Counted from the stretch's first letter, positions 28,901 to 37,682 are shown. The stretch is DNA of 64,000 bases from an uncultured Photobacterium sp. (GCF_947502415.1 NZ_CANMZV010000002.1:248001-312000), one strand, 5' to 3'. Made by a program: numbers and translations. The notes: generated by a model not told the origin, from the sequence alone.

Positions 28901-30907
28901 AAAGGGGTGCATGATCATGATGCTGAGCAATTACTTGCGGTTTTGCTTCCATGTTATCAGCAGGCTGGACTGCTGCGGTTTGATCAGGCATCGCGGGCCA
29001 ATGCGTTATTGTGTCTGGCTGCCTTTGGTGATGAAGCGATAGAGCGCTGGCGGAAACAAGCCAGAAATGCCTTGTTGATGAAAGAGCACCTGTCATTGAA
29101 TACGGCATTTGATAGCCTGAAAGAGGCACTGGCAGAACAATTGCCGCAATACGTCCGGTGTGAGCAGGAGCGATGCGCCGACTATGTTATTCGGTTGCTT
29201 GGGAAAACGGCATTACAGGCAGAAGTAAGCCGCGATGCGATAGAGCTTTGTGATGTTTATTTGGCTTTTCGCCGTAGCTTAGGCTGGCAGCCTGAAAGCG
29301 TTGAGTCTGAGTGTCTGGCAGCTGCATTTTCCGATCATCTGCAGTGGCTGGAAGCCTACAGCAAGCACCAAAGACAGGGACTGGCTTTTGTTACTGAAGC
29401 GGCGGCATTAGCAACAATTCGTGATAATGCAAAGGTGACTCTAAACGCGGTTGATTTTTCGTTGCAGGTGACAGCCAGTGGTTTGCTTGGCGATCATCCG
29501 AAGATAAGTGGCGGGGAACTTACACTGACCCTGGATGAGTTCCTGCAACGTTGCCAATATCACGACACACATACCATTCCAAATTATGATGCCTACCTCA
29601 AGCAAAGAGCGCTTTTACTTGAGGATGTTAAACAGGGGCTTCGCCTGGGTGAGTTCAAACCTAGACCGCTGACTTCATTTGTGCGTAACAAATTAATCAG
29701 TGAGAGTTACTTACCGTTGATTGGCGATAACCTTGCGAAGCAAATGGGAGCGCTTGGTGATAATAAGCGTACAGACCTAATGGGAATGCTGTTGCTAATT
29801 TCTCCTCCGGGTTACGGTAAGACGACATTGATTGAATACGTAGCCCATAAGTTGGGTTTGGTCTTTATGAAGATTAATGGCCCGTCGATTGGCCATGAAG
29901 TGACATCGCTCGACCCACAGGATGCACCGGATCAAAATGCTGCCAGGGAAATAGAGAAAATCAACCTGGCATTTGAGATGGGTAATAACGTTTTGCTTTA
30001 CCTTGATGATATTCAGCATACCAATCCGGAGTTCCTGCAGAAGTTTATCTCGCTGTGTGATGGTACCCGAAGAGTCGAAGGTAGCTGGAAAGGTAAAACC
30101 AAAACATATGATATGCGGGGTAAGAAGTTTGCTGTGGTCATGGCCGGTAACCCGTATACCGAATCGGGTGATGTGTTCAAGATCCCTGATATGCTGGCTA
30201 ACCGTGCTGATATCTACAATTTGGGTGACATGCTGTCTGATCAGAGGGCGGCTTTTGAGCTGTCGTTTATTGAGAATTCGCTGACGTCCAATCCGATTCT
30301 TGCACCTTTAGCGACCCGTAATTTAGATGACCTTTATAAATTGATTGCGATGGCAAACGGCGAAGAAGTTGCATTAAGCGATTTGAGCCATCCGTATTCT
30401 GCTACCGAAGCGAACGAGATTGTTGCGACGCTGGATAAGTTGATAAAGGTCCAGCAGACAGTATTGAAGGTGAACCAGCAATACATTGCTTCAGCCGCAA
30501 TGGCAGACGAATATAGGGTAGAGCCACCATTTAAGTTGCAGGGCTCCTACCGGAATATGAATAAACTGGGTGAGAAAATATCACCGGTAATGACGGATGA
30601 CGAGCTCCAGACGTTGCTTCAGGATCATTATCAGGGCGAAGCACAGACCTTGACGGCTGGTACTGAAGAAAACCTACTTAAACTGGCTGAAATCCGAGGA
30701 GCTATGACTCAGTCACAGTGTCAGCGTTGGCAGTCAATTAAGGATGGATATCAGCGCAAGCAGCAGGTGGGTGACTCGGAAGATCGCGCCGGACAGATGG
30801 TTCAGCAGATGGTGGCATTGAACCAGAGTGTAACCAGAGTTGCGCAAAACTTAACACAGGGCAGTAAAGCTTTATCTGGCAAGGAGGCTGATAATGACAA
30901 AATTTGA
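25976..30907 (+). CDS. Giant AAA+ ATPase of the 'DNA repair ATPase'/DUF3686 type
   Basis: 1643 residues from GTG 25976 (AAGGA nine bases upstream; the TTG at 25967 would leave no spacing). Residues about 1-470 are rich in short beta strands, compatible with the DUF3686-type N-terminal region. Residues about 500-830 are strongly helical with long coiled coils (QQQEKVDGLVGTLKL, KQQLISVQQRRVQNLNQ). The C-terminal third is an AAA+ domain: Walker A SPPGYGKTT near 1276-1284, Walker B NVLLYLDDIQH near 1337-1347, then a VVMAGNPYTESGD segment (sensor 1) and ANRADIYNL, as in MoxR-like or midasin-like ATPases. Databases call such proteins DNA repair ATPase, but I know of no direct evidence for repair. 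It overlaps the PLD gene by 14 bases. Confidence 0.8.
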   Translation: MTETIDTAIDKAVSEGGAYEVLKSRLSQQSEDLKALAQAFNQKRQETFGGSDFSLTGKANVQTDTRCIPVDMAQVNGQLLFGYQVYMGLKATPDLSDVFGLYNLSNNEDTYRIEPVGLEGSFLSDSQFTHEFTELFTYYKDARLSQICRRENILYLAFQIGMRAEDRKVFRFEIGKEAVRYLDAQGQRELSAARQHDFEWVETTRDNHINGEYPHVSIQDRLFVQCVGGDLTIKVENNTDEGYGIYAEPVDDAYQTIADAEIAYAELGELILLKMLPNREKLSRYFIYNSLNQQVVRADAIGVSAKVLPEDHGILYSHGYVLANGESKRFDEPWQGLQFFKQVTSPNGEDLLYFFFDVEKGSYVIYTYNLIEKSFSSPMHSHGYSLYPDGRMLMFRVSENAEAATIHPLRIWQTPFTDAEHYAKKDRQGADTFLANQGNAELVRALSSLLSICQLSQTDEVSQAVYESLLKTCQTTLDHYDWLDNDAALGLGDAVNLLMATADLIIDEFAKVRQLQLHAESALAQQQEKVDGLVGTLKLAPRDEASTLLGLLAQVKAEVGNVMALRQHRYMPENPVLEMQALLAEQRDTLNQVLLGLLQDEKAYRPYKQDIAAIDDQLQSVDKTTDLALLQQRADKVRTDLALVSEEVADIDTDDPTLATRILDLTTEVTAKLNALSARLRQKYQVLRGGEAKAEFSSQFKLLAQAVNSAMEQAQTPEQCDEQLAKLIGQLEKLESRFADFDEFLAEIYTKRDEIQSTLEGHKQQLISVQQRRVQNLNQAADVTFKSIEKRVARFEDVAALNSFFATDNMVQKLHQLSKSIRELGDSVKADAIDSRIKAAQDQALRALRDNQDIFEQGGKVLRLGKHKFSVNQQALDLSLVEHADNLSLHISGTDYYEPVTEQTFLELQAFASLDVASETEKVYRAEYLAYSVLRAAQQQQENLSLDGLYRAHKENGLLKLIQVYAAPRYREGYVKGVHDHDAEQLLAVLLPCYQQAGLLRFDQASRANALLCLAAFGDEAIERWRKQARNALLMKEHLSLNTAFDSLKEALAEQLPQYVRCEQERCADYVIRLLGKTALQAEVSRDAIELCDVYLAFRRSLGWQPESVESECLAAAFSDHLQWLEAYSKHQRQGLAFVTEAAALATIRDNAKVTLNAVDFSLQVTASGLLGDHPKISGGELTLTLDEFLQRCQYHDTHTIPNYDAYLKQRALLLEDVKQGLRLGEFKPRPLTSFVRNKLISESYLPLIGDNLAKQMGALGDNKRTDLMGMLLLISPPGYGKTTLIEYVAHKLGLVFMKINGPSIGHEVTSLDPQDAPDQNAAREIEKINLAFEMGNNVLLYLDDIQHTNPEFLQKFISLCDGTRRVEGSWKGKTKTYDMRGKKFAVVMAGNPYTESGDVFKIPDMLANRADIYNLGDMLSDQRAAFELSFIENSLTSNPILAPLATRNLDDLYKLIAMANGEEVALSDLSHPYSATEANEIVATLDKLIKVQQTVLKVNQQYIASAAMADEYRVEPPFKLQGSYRNMNKLGEKISPVMTDDELQTLLQDHYQGEAQTLTAGTEENLLKLAEIRGAMTQSQCQRWQSIKDGYQRKQQVGDSEDRAGQMVQQMVALNQSVTRVAQNLTQGSKALSGKEADNDKI

Positions 30908-31607
30908 AGTTCAGGAGTTGTTAACTCAGAGCATTGACGATTTCAGGTTAGATAACAGTGAACGTTGTGAATTGGCCAACGAGCTTTCGATAGCTGAATT
31001 CAAGGCTGAAGAATTGTCGTATTTACGTAATAAAAGTTTCGGATTGGTGCAGCAAACGTTGAGAGAAGGCGGTGACGGGCTGCTGGCGGTGAAATGGCTT
31101 GAGCAGGTGATAAAGCAGATCGATAAGGCCCGTGGCGGAAGTAGTGAGGTTGTTGCAGAGTCTTGGTTTTCTCCGGGAAATAGCTGCTTAAACGGGATCA
31201 AACATCAGCTGAAGCGTGCTATGAAATCTGTCGATATCTGCGTTTTTACTATTGCGGATGATTACCTGACTGAGGCGATCCTTAATGCCCACAAGCGGGG
31301 AGTGACGGTTAGAATCATTACAGATAACGACAAAACCAATGATGTTGGTTGTGATATTGAATATTTGGCCTGTAAAGGGATCGCCGTCAAAATTGATGAT
31401 ACTCGTTATCATATGCATCATAAGTTCGCAATTTTTGATGGTGCCCGCATGAGCAACGGGAGTTTCAACTGGACTCGTAGTGCCTCCCAGTTTAATTCTG
31501 AAGATTTGACTTTAACCGACGATAGCCGCCATGTTCAAGAATTTAGCCGCCATTTTAAAAAACTGTGGCAAGCTTTTCCAAATTATAGTGAAGAAGGAAT
31601 GTTATGA
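30894..31607 (+). CDS. Phospholipase D-fold (single HKD) protein
   Basis: 237 residues. A helical N-terminal part of about 85 residues is followed by a compact PLD domain: FSPGNSCLNGIKHQLKRA, then VDICVFTIADDYLTEAI and the catalytic motif His175-x-Lys177-x4-Asp182 with NGSFNWT after it. A single HKD means it must dimerise to be active, as in the Nuc endonuclease and mitochondrial PLD (FAM83/MitoPLD type). Members are nucleases or phospholipases; the sequence alone does not decide. No signal peptide, so it is cytoplasmic. It overlaps the ATPase gene by 14 bases and telA by four (ATGA), so the three are translated together. Confidence 0.85.
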   Translation: MTKFEVQELLTQSIDDFRLDNSERCELANELSIAEFKAEELSYLRNKSFGLVQQTLREGGDGLLAVKWLEQVIKQIDKARGGSSEVVAESWFSPGNSCLNGIKHQLKRAMKSVDICVFTIADDYLTEAILNAHKRGVTVRIITDNDKTNDVGCDIEYLACKGIAVKIDDTRYHMHHKFAIFDGARMSNGSFNWTRSASQFNSEDLTLTDDSRHVQEFSRHFKKLWQAFPNYSEEGML

Positions 31608-32680
31608 CGCAAGAATCATCAATTGCTATTGAAGTGCGGTTGAGTGAGGCTGAACGGCAGAAGGCGATAGCATTGTCAGAGCAGCTTAACCCGTTTGATA
31701 CGGTTTCGACCTTGGTTTTTGGTAAAGAAGCACTACAAAGTATTACGGCTTTCTCAGATCGGGTGTTGGCTGATGTCAGGGCCAAAGATACTGGGGATGC
31801 CGGCGATATTCTACATGCCATGGTTACCAACATGAGCAGCTCGCAGTTTGATGAGCTTGGTAAGGAAAGTTTTTTGTCGCGCCTACCGTTGATTGGTGAG
31901 TTGTTTCACTCGTTTGGTAAGTTTGTCAAAGGATTCGATACGATTAAAGCCCTGCTGGATGAGCTAGCCAATAAGCTGGAAGCACAAGAGGTCAAGTTAG
32001 TTCAAGATATCCATCAGCTTGACGGGCTATATGATGAAAACCTGGCTTTGTTGCATCAGCTCGATATCTATATTCACGCTGGAAACCATCGTCTTGAAAA
32101 GCTGAAAAATGTCGAGCTTATTGAGCTTAAGGAGAAAGCGGATCAAAGTGTCGATCCGTTGGATAGCCAGGCATTTAGAGATGCGCTTCAGGTTATGTCC
32201 CGGCTTGAAAAAAGGATTCATAACCTGAGTCTTGCCCGGATGGCCGCGATCCAGACAGCCCCGCAGATCCGGTTGTCGCAGGAAGGTAATAAGATGTTGA
32301 TGGAAGATATCCAGGATATTATTCATAACACGTTGCCGCTCTGGAAGCGGCAGTTCCTGATTGCTATCTCTAACTTTGAGAAAGAAAAGGCGCTGAAGGT
32401 TACCCGTGCAGTCAAGGATTACACTAACAAGCAATACATTCGTAATGCTGAGAAGCTTAAGGCACTCGAAGAGCAGATTTCAGAAAACTATCAACGTGGC
32501 ATCCTGGACATCGAGTCATTGCAGACGGTGAATCAGCTGATGATCGAGACATTGAAAAACACACTTAGCCATGTCAAAGAAGGGCGTATCAAACGACAGC
32601 AGGCCGGTAAGGCATTGGAGCAGGCAGAAACGGACTTGAAGTTCGCTTTGCAAGAAACCTTTGATGAAACGCGTGTGTAA
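31604..32680 (+). CDS. TelA/KlaA-family toxic-anion-resistance protein
   Basis: 358 residues, nearly all helical, as in the TelA family (often annotated toxic anion resistance protein). Recognisable segments are SRLPLIGELFHSFGKFVKGF, QLDGLYDENLALLHQLDIYI, RLEKRIHNLSLARMAAIQTAPQ-type runs and LWKRQFLIAISNFEKEKAL. Plasmid-borne TelA was linked to tellurite resistance, and chromosomal relatives to envelope stress and cell-wall antibiotic response; the biochemical role is not known. The start overlaps the PLD stop by four bases and a terminator follows, so it ends the module. Neither terB, terC nor terD is near. Confidence 0.88.
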   Translation: MTQESSIAIEVRLSEAERQKAIALSEQLNPFDTVSTLVFGKEALQSITAFSDRVLADVRAKDTGDAGDILHAMVTNMSSSQFDELGKESFLSRLPLIGELFHSFGKFVKGFDTIKALLDELANKLEAQEVKLVQDIHQLDGLYDENLALLHQLDIYIHAGNHRLEKLKNVELIELKEKADQSVDPLDSQAFRDALQVMSRLEKRIHNLSLARMAAIQTAPQIRLSQEGNKMLMEDIQDIIHNTLPLWKRQFLIAISNFEKEKALKVTRAVKDYTNKQYIRNAEKLKALEEQISENYQRGILDIESLQTVNQLMIETLKNTLSHVKEGRIKRQQAGKALEQAETDLKFALQETFDETRV

Positions 32681-32695
32681 GTAATATTTATTCAA

Positions 32696-32722
32696 GAGCC
32701 GCGGCAGATGTTGCGGCTTTTT
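32696..32722 (+). terminator. Terminator of the flotillin-ATPase-PLD-TelA module
   Basis: Stem AGCCGC / GCGGCT with a 10-base loop and five T, 16 bases after telA. Confidence 0.8.
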
Positions 32723-32897
32723 CGTTTTTATTCTCCCACCTTATCTTATCGAGCTAGTGGTTACTTTCGTAACATCAATTTGTTGATTTAACACTAGAAA
32801 ACAAATTAACTCGAAAATGCAATTGTACAGTGTTCGATTGTGGTGTAGTGTATTTACATCAACTCAATTTGACACATACATTCGACGAGGGAAGGTT

Positions 32898-34763
32898 ATG
32901 AATCAGTTTTCGTTGCTGGGAACAAAGCGGTTTTTGCCCTTTTTTATTACTCAGGGGCTAGGTGCATTCAATGACAATTTGTTTAAGAATGTCTTGTTAC
33001 TATTCATCGCTTTTTCAGGGCTCTATACCCAGGAGTCAAGTACCACACTGATCAACCTGGCTGCCGGGTTGTTTATTCTGCCTTTTTTCCTGCTTTCCCC
33101 CATCGGTGGACAACTGGCTGACAAATACGAAAAATCTGCGCTTATCCGTAAAATAAAATTGGCTGAAATGGTTATCACATCTGTTGGAGCCGTTGCACTA
33201 TGGTTTAATTTTGTGCCCTGTTTACTGGTGGTTTTATTTCTGATGGGTGCACAATCGGCGCTTTTTGGACCTGTGAAGTTTTCCCTGATGCCGCAGCATC
33301 TTGTAGAGGAAGAGCTGGTCGGCGGTAATGCGATAGTCGAAATGGGTACTTTTGTGGCTATTTTAGGCGGAACTGTGGCTGCCGGACTTCTGTTTAGTGT
33401 TGAGCATTCGATGCTATGGATTGCCATATCGGTTTTAGCTCTGTCCATGATGGGATATCTGGCTAGTCGCTCAATCCCACATGCTAAAGCTAATGACTCA
33501 ACATTGTCTGTTAATTGGAACCCGTTCTCTCAGCTTGTGAAAACGATTCGTAACGCAAGGAAAAACAAAACAATCTTCCTTTCTATACTGGCTATTAGCT
33601 GGTTCTGGTTTGTTGGGGCTACTTATCTGACTCAATTACCGCATTTTGCCCGTGATTATTTGGGGGGCAACCCACAATTGGTGACTTTGCTACTGACTGT
33701 TTTCTCTATCGGTATTGCGATTGGGTCATTGATTTGTGAAAAGCTGTCTGGTGGGAAAATCGAGCTGGGCATTATTCCTATTGGTGCCTGCGGTATTAGT
33801 GTTTTTGGTATAGACCTATATTTTGCCTGTCAGCAGGTGGCAGTTGAAACGAATATTGCGGTGTTAGCATTTTTAGCTGTTAGCGAGAATATACGTTTGT
33901 TAGTTGATTTAGCTTTGGTGAGTGCCTTTGGTGGAGTATTTGTGGTGCCGCTAAACGCCTTAATTCAGCAGCGTAGTGAAGCTAAGATCCGGGCACAGAC
34001 AATCGCTGCTAATAATGTCATGAATGCTCTGTTTATGGTGTTGAGTGCTGCCACTGCTGTTTTGTTACTTAATGTATTTGATTTCACGATATTGGAGCTA
34101 TTTCTAACGGTATCTATTGTTAATGCTCTGGTGGCTATTTATGTATTCTCACAAGTCCATGAGTTCTTATTACGCTTTGTGATCTGGTTGTTGAGCCATA
34201 CTGTATACCGTATCAACCATAAGGATTTGGATAATATACCTGAGCAGGGAGCGGCAGTACTGGTTTGCAACCATGTGAGTTATGTCGATGCATTGTTGAT
34301 AGCAGGTTCATGTCGTCGCCCGGTTCGGTTTGTGATGGACAAAGAGATTGCTAATATCCCGTTGGTTAAGTTTTTCTTTAAATGGGCGAAAACCATTCCT
34401 ATTTGTGCTCAAGGTAAGTCGCCGAAAATCTATAAACAGGCGTTCGATAAGATTAGTGAAGAGCTGGCTGCTGGGGAAATTGTCTGTATTTTTCCTGAAG
34501 GTAAGTTAACCAAAACGGGTGAATTGAATGAATTCAAGAAAGGGATTGAAAAGATCATCAGTCGCAACCCAGTTCCTGTTGTTCCATTGGGGCTGAAAGG
34601 TGTTTGGGGCTCATTTTTCAGTCATTGTAAAGGACGAGCATTTACTACATTGCCGACCCGTTTCTGGTCTAAAATAGAAATAGTGGCGGACAAGGCTATA
34701 GCTCCCGACGATGTTTCTGCAAACCACCTGCAGAAAAAGGTACAGGCACTTATAGCAAGTTGA
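32898..34763 (+). CDS. LplT-like lysophospholipid transporter fused to a PlsC-type acyltransferase
   Basis: 621 residues from ATG 32898 (GGGAAGG upstream). Residues about 1-415 form an MFS-type transporter beginning FITQGLGAFNDNLFKNVLLLF, as in LplT; residues about 435-621 are a PlsC acyltransferase with the catalytic NHVSYVDAL (H-x4-D) and FPEGKLTKTGE. In E. coli LplT flips lysophospholipids inward and Aas re-acylates them; Aas also carries an acyl-ACP synthetase, which is missing here, so acyl-ACP or acyl-CoA must come from elsewhere. It repairs or remodels inner-membrane phospholipid. It lies directly after the flotillin/TelA module, but a terminator and 217 bases separate them. Confidence 0.88.
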   Translation: MNQFSLLGTKRFLPFFITQGLGAFNDNLFKNVLLLFIAFSGLYTQESSTTLINLAAGLFILPFFLLSPIGGQLADKYEKSALIRKIKLAEMVITSVGAVALWFNFVPCLLVVLFLMGAQSALFGPVKFSLMPQHLVEEELVGGNAIVEMGTFVAILGGTVAAGLLFSVEHSMLWIAISVLALSMMGYLASRSIPHAKANDSTLSVNWNPFSQLVKTIRNARKNKTIFLSILAISWFWFVGATYLTQLPHFARDYLGGNPQLVTLLLTVFSIGIAIGSLICEKLSGGKIELGIIPIGACGISVFGIDLYFACQQVAVETNIAVLAFLAVSENIRLLVDLALVSAFGGVFVVPLNALIQQRSEAKIRAQTIAANNVMNALFMVLSAATAVLLLNVFDFTILELFLTVSIVNALVAIYVFSQVHEFLLRFVIWLLSHTVYRINHKDLDNIPEQGAAVLVCNHVSYVDALLIAGSCRRPVRFVMDKEIANIPLVKFFFKWAKTIPICAQGKSPKIYKQAFDKISEELAAGEIVCIFPEGKLTKTGELNEFKKGIEKIISRNPVPVVPLGLKGVWGSFFSHCKGRAFTTLPTRFWSKIEIVADKAIAPDDVSANHLQKKVQALIAS

Positions 34764-34787
34764 TCATATATTCCAGCCTTTAAATTA

Positions 34788-34827
34788 AAGCCAATGACTC
34801 GTTTTTTGTTGTTGGCTTCATTTTTAT
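34788..34827 (+). terminator. Terminator after the transporter/acyltransferase gene
   Basis: AAGCCAA / TTGGCTT stem with a 17-base T-rich loop, followed by CATTTTTA. Confidence 0.6.
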
Positions 34828-35329
34828 ATCGAACACTTCTAGCATCATTGCGATTGTGCAATTAAGTAACTTCCAAAATTTACATCTAACATCACTGTTT
34901 TATCTTCGCTATTACCAATATACCCAAAAAATATGATAATCATCATGTCAATATAATGGCAGGAAAGGTTAGGGGTGTCCTAATTATGACGTTGTTGTTT
35001 TTATTAAATTACGATTCTTTTCGAAGTGGAAAATATTATTGTCTATATAAATGGATAAATAGTAGTCTTAAAATATGCCTTTGTTACTAAAACCAACACA
35101 AAAATTTGATGAATTATTCATTTGGTGGAACAAAGCTCAAAAAATCAAAACTCGACTTGAACTTATAAATGATACAAGTGATTTGTGTCTCAAATATATT
35201 GTAGAGTGAGAAATATAATTTCTTTGCTATAGAAGCTGCACAACAGAAATTAGAAATGATCGCTAATCACGAGATAAGTCGTGAGGGTGAGATCTGTTTG
35301 TAAAATAATAATCAAGAAAAGGAATCAGT
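34828..35329. other. AT-rich intergenic region upstream of the collagenase gene
   Basis: About 500 bases with no ORF above 60 codons that looks coding. It presumably holds the collagenase promoter and regulatory sites, but I cannot name an operator. The final bases AAAAGGAATCAGT give a good ribosome-binding site for the next gene. Confidence 0.5.
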
Positions 35330-37585
35330 ATGGCTATTGCAAAAAAAGGGTTATCTATTTTGATAACTTCCTTATTAGCTAGCAGTCCAGTTTTCGTTAA
35401 TGCTGCAGAGAATCAGGACCCACTACCACCTACAGGTGTTATTAACTTTGATAAGAATATGCCGGCGAAAGCTGCTCAGGCAGCTGATAAGATCATGGCA
35501 CCGATAACTATTGCTGCGCCAACAGAGGCAGAATTACAGGAGCATTCTCCGGTTACAGTGAGATCCTTGATGGATTTTGCTGATGCTGACCGTTGTCCTG
35601 ATTATAATCAGTTCGCTTCTTTGTCCGGTGAGGCATTGTTTAATTATATTAAAGACACATCAGGCGAATGTATTGGCGAGTTAATGCGTCGGAATGATGC
35701 CGTTGCCGTTAATACCTATCAGGCAGCTAATGTTGTAGATATTGCCCAACGAGCAAAAACAATTGTACAAACATACGACTCGGCAAATGGCGATGATTTG
35801 TACAACTTGTTTTATTATCTTCGTGGCGCATATTATGTTGAGTACAATAATGATCAGCTGACCTATCAGGACAAGAGTACTAATCAAGCTATACTTCCTT
35901 TGCTTGAAGCATATCGTCAAAATCCCCATTTTTCAGAAGTGAATCAAATGCAGGGGAATACTTTAACCGAGTATTTTACTGCATGGGATAGTAGCAAGAA
36001 TTATCTCCAGAGCATCGATGTTCTTACCCGTTATCTGAATGAATTCAGCCCGGCTCACCTGGAAGACTGGGGTCACCGTAATGCACTGACCAGTGCGTTG
36101 ACTGTGTTATATCGCGCTAGCTGGGATGCAACTTATACTAAAGTGGCTGAGCAACATGTTGAGCTTCGTAAGGCATTATTGAAAGTTATGAATTCAGAAT
36201 ATATTTATAATTCTGATTACAGCTATGAAGCCACTGATGCAATGAAAGAGTATGCGCGATTCTTGGAATACCAGCGATACTGGAAATTGTCCGACGAGTT
36301 TAGAGACGAAATCAATAATGGCATTGTTGGCTTTATGTCCCACTTTGAGCGTTATTCTAAACCTTGGGCAGCCGCTGCCGGTCAGCTGGATTATTATAAT
36401 CCGGGTGAATGTGAGAAATTTAATATCTGTGGTTGGAAAGAAGGTCTGGCAAATCAGGTATTGAGTATTCACCACTCTTGCAGCGATACGATTAAAATTC
36501 GTGCTCAGAATATGACACAGTCGGAGTTGCAACAATCCTGTGATTTGCTTGCAGTTGAAGAAACGTTATTCCATAAAGTACTAAAAACAGGCAATCAACC
36601 AGTCAATGATGACTTCAATACTAATCTTGAAGTGAATATCTTCGATTCTGCCGATGATTACAGAAACTATGCCGGTACTTTGTTCGGGATCAGTACTGAT
36701 AATGGCGGTATGTATCTTGAAGGTGATCCATCTGTTGAAGGCAACCAGGCTCGCTTTATTGCTCACGAAGCGACATGGCTTGATGATATTCTGGTGTGGA
36801 ATTTACGACATGAGTATATCCACTATCTAGATGGGCGTTACAACATGTACGGTGCGTTCAATTATTTCCCAACTGACACTGGTAAGTCTGTTTGGTGGTC
36901 AGAAGGTCTGGCAGAATATATTTCTCACCAGAATCGTTATGACGAAGCTATCGAGTTTGCTCGCCAACGCAGCTACAGCTTTAGTGAAGTTTTGAATAAC
37001 AATTATACTAGTGGTCAAGAACGAATTTATCGTTGGGGTTATCTGGCTGTTCGCTTCATGTTTGAAGAAGCGCCGGAAATGGTTGATCAGTTGATGGAAT
37101 ATGCTCGTGCCGGTGATGTAGATGGCTGGTTAAATTACATCAATACATCTATTGGTTATTCATTGGATAACCAATGGTACAACTGGTTGCTAACAGTTCA
37201 GAGTGACGATACCCCGCTTGCTGGTAAAACACCAAGTACTAGCATTGTTTCTGACAGCTGTAAGATCCAGGGACCTTATGGTTACGGTCAGGTTAACTAC
37301 GGTGAGACTGTTTGTGTGAGCAATGGTAAGGCGTATTACTATTTCTATGTGAATGATGATGTAACACGTATTGACATCAATAGTGATCATGGTGAAGGAA
37401 ATATTGACCTTTACTACAGTCCGTACGGTTGGGCAGAAAGCAACAACTACTCTGTCAAATCAACCAATGCTGGCAACAAAGAGTCGATGACCATCAATAA
37501 CCCGCAACCGGGTTGGCAGTATGTTACTGCTGTGAGCGAACCATCAAGTCAGGGTGCCAGTCTGAAACTGGAAATGACTCACTAA
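35330..37585 (+). CDS. Secreted M9A-family (Vibrio-type) collagenase
   Basis: 751 residues. A signal peptide (KKGLSILITSLLASSPVFVNA) directs export. The N-terminal part (about 100-380) is the helical activator/M9N domain typical of Vibrio collagenases. The catalytic gluzincin motif HEYIH is at 494-498, followed by the YLDGR signature and the third zinc ligand Glu525 in SEGLAEY. The last 110 residues (SCKIQGPYGYGQVNYGETVC onwards) are a PPC (bacterial pre-peptidase C-terminal) domain that binds collagen or is later removed. No PKD domain is present. It degrades extracellular collagen and gelatin. Terminator downstream; monocistronic. Confidence 0.92.
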   Translation: MAIAKKGLSILITSLLASSPVFVNAAENQDPLPPTGVINFDKNMPAKAAQAADKIMAPITIAAPTEAELQEHSPVTVRSLMDFADADRCPDYNQFASLSGEALFNYIKDTSGECIGELMRRNDAVAVNTYQAANVVDIAQRAKTIVQTYDSANGDDLYNLFYYLRGAYYVEYNNDQLTYQDKSTNQAILPLLEAYRQNPHFSEVNQMQGNTLTEYFTAWDSSKNYLQSIDVLTRYLNEFSPAHLEDWGHRNALTSALTVLYRASWDATYTKVAEQHVELRKALLKVMNSEYIYNSDYSYEATDAMKEYARFLEYQRYWKLSDEFRDEINNGIVGFMSHFERYSKPWAAAAGQLDYYNPGECEKFNICGWKEGLANQVLSIHHSCSDTIKIRAQNMTQSELQQSCDLLAVEETLFHKVLKTGNQPVNDDFNTNLEVNIFDSADDYRNYAGTLFGISTDNGGMYLEGDPSVEGNQARFIAHEATWLDDILVWNLRHEYIHYLDGRYNMYGAFNYFPTDTGKSVWWSEGLAEYISHQNRYDEAIEFARQRSYSFSEVLNNNYTSGQERIYRWGYLAVRFMFEEAPEMVDQLMEYARAGDVDGWLNYINTSIGYSLDNQWYNWLLTVQSDDTPLAGKTPSTSIVSDSCKIQGPYGYGQVNYGETVCVSNGKAYYYFYVNDDVTRIDINSDHGEGNIDLYYSPYGWAESNNYSVKSTNAGNKESMTINNPQPGWQYVTAVSEPSSQGASLKLEMTH

Positions 37586-37606
37586 TTCATCTTTAGGTTG
37601 AATAGA

Positions 37607-37640
37607 AAAGCCCACCATGAGTAATCATGGTGGGCTTTAT
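37607..37640. terminator. Bidirectional terminator between the collagenase and GNAT genes
   Basis: Near-perfect stem AAAGCCCACCATGA / TCATGGTGGGCTTT with loop GTAA. It serves the collagenase on the plus strand and the convergent yccS-GNAT pair on the minus strand. Confidence 0.88.
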
Positions 37641-37682
37641 TGTGTCAGGGGTTGCTTGACCGCCACTTCAGTTAGCTAAGTC

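Noticed and set aside
31604..32680. A tellurite-resistance (ter) operon
   Set aside because: TelA is present but none of terB, terC, terD, terE or terZ is near; the name alone does not show tellurite resistance.
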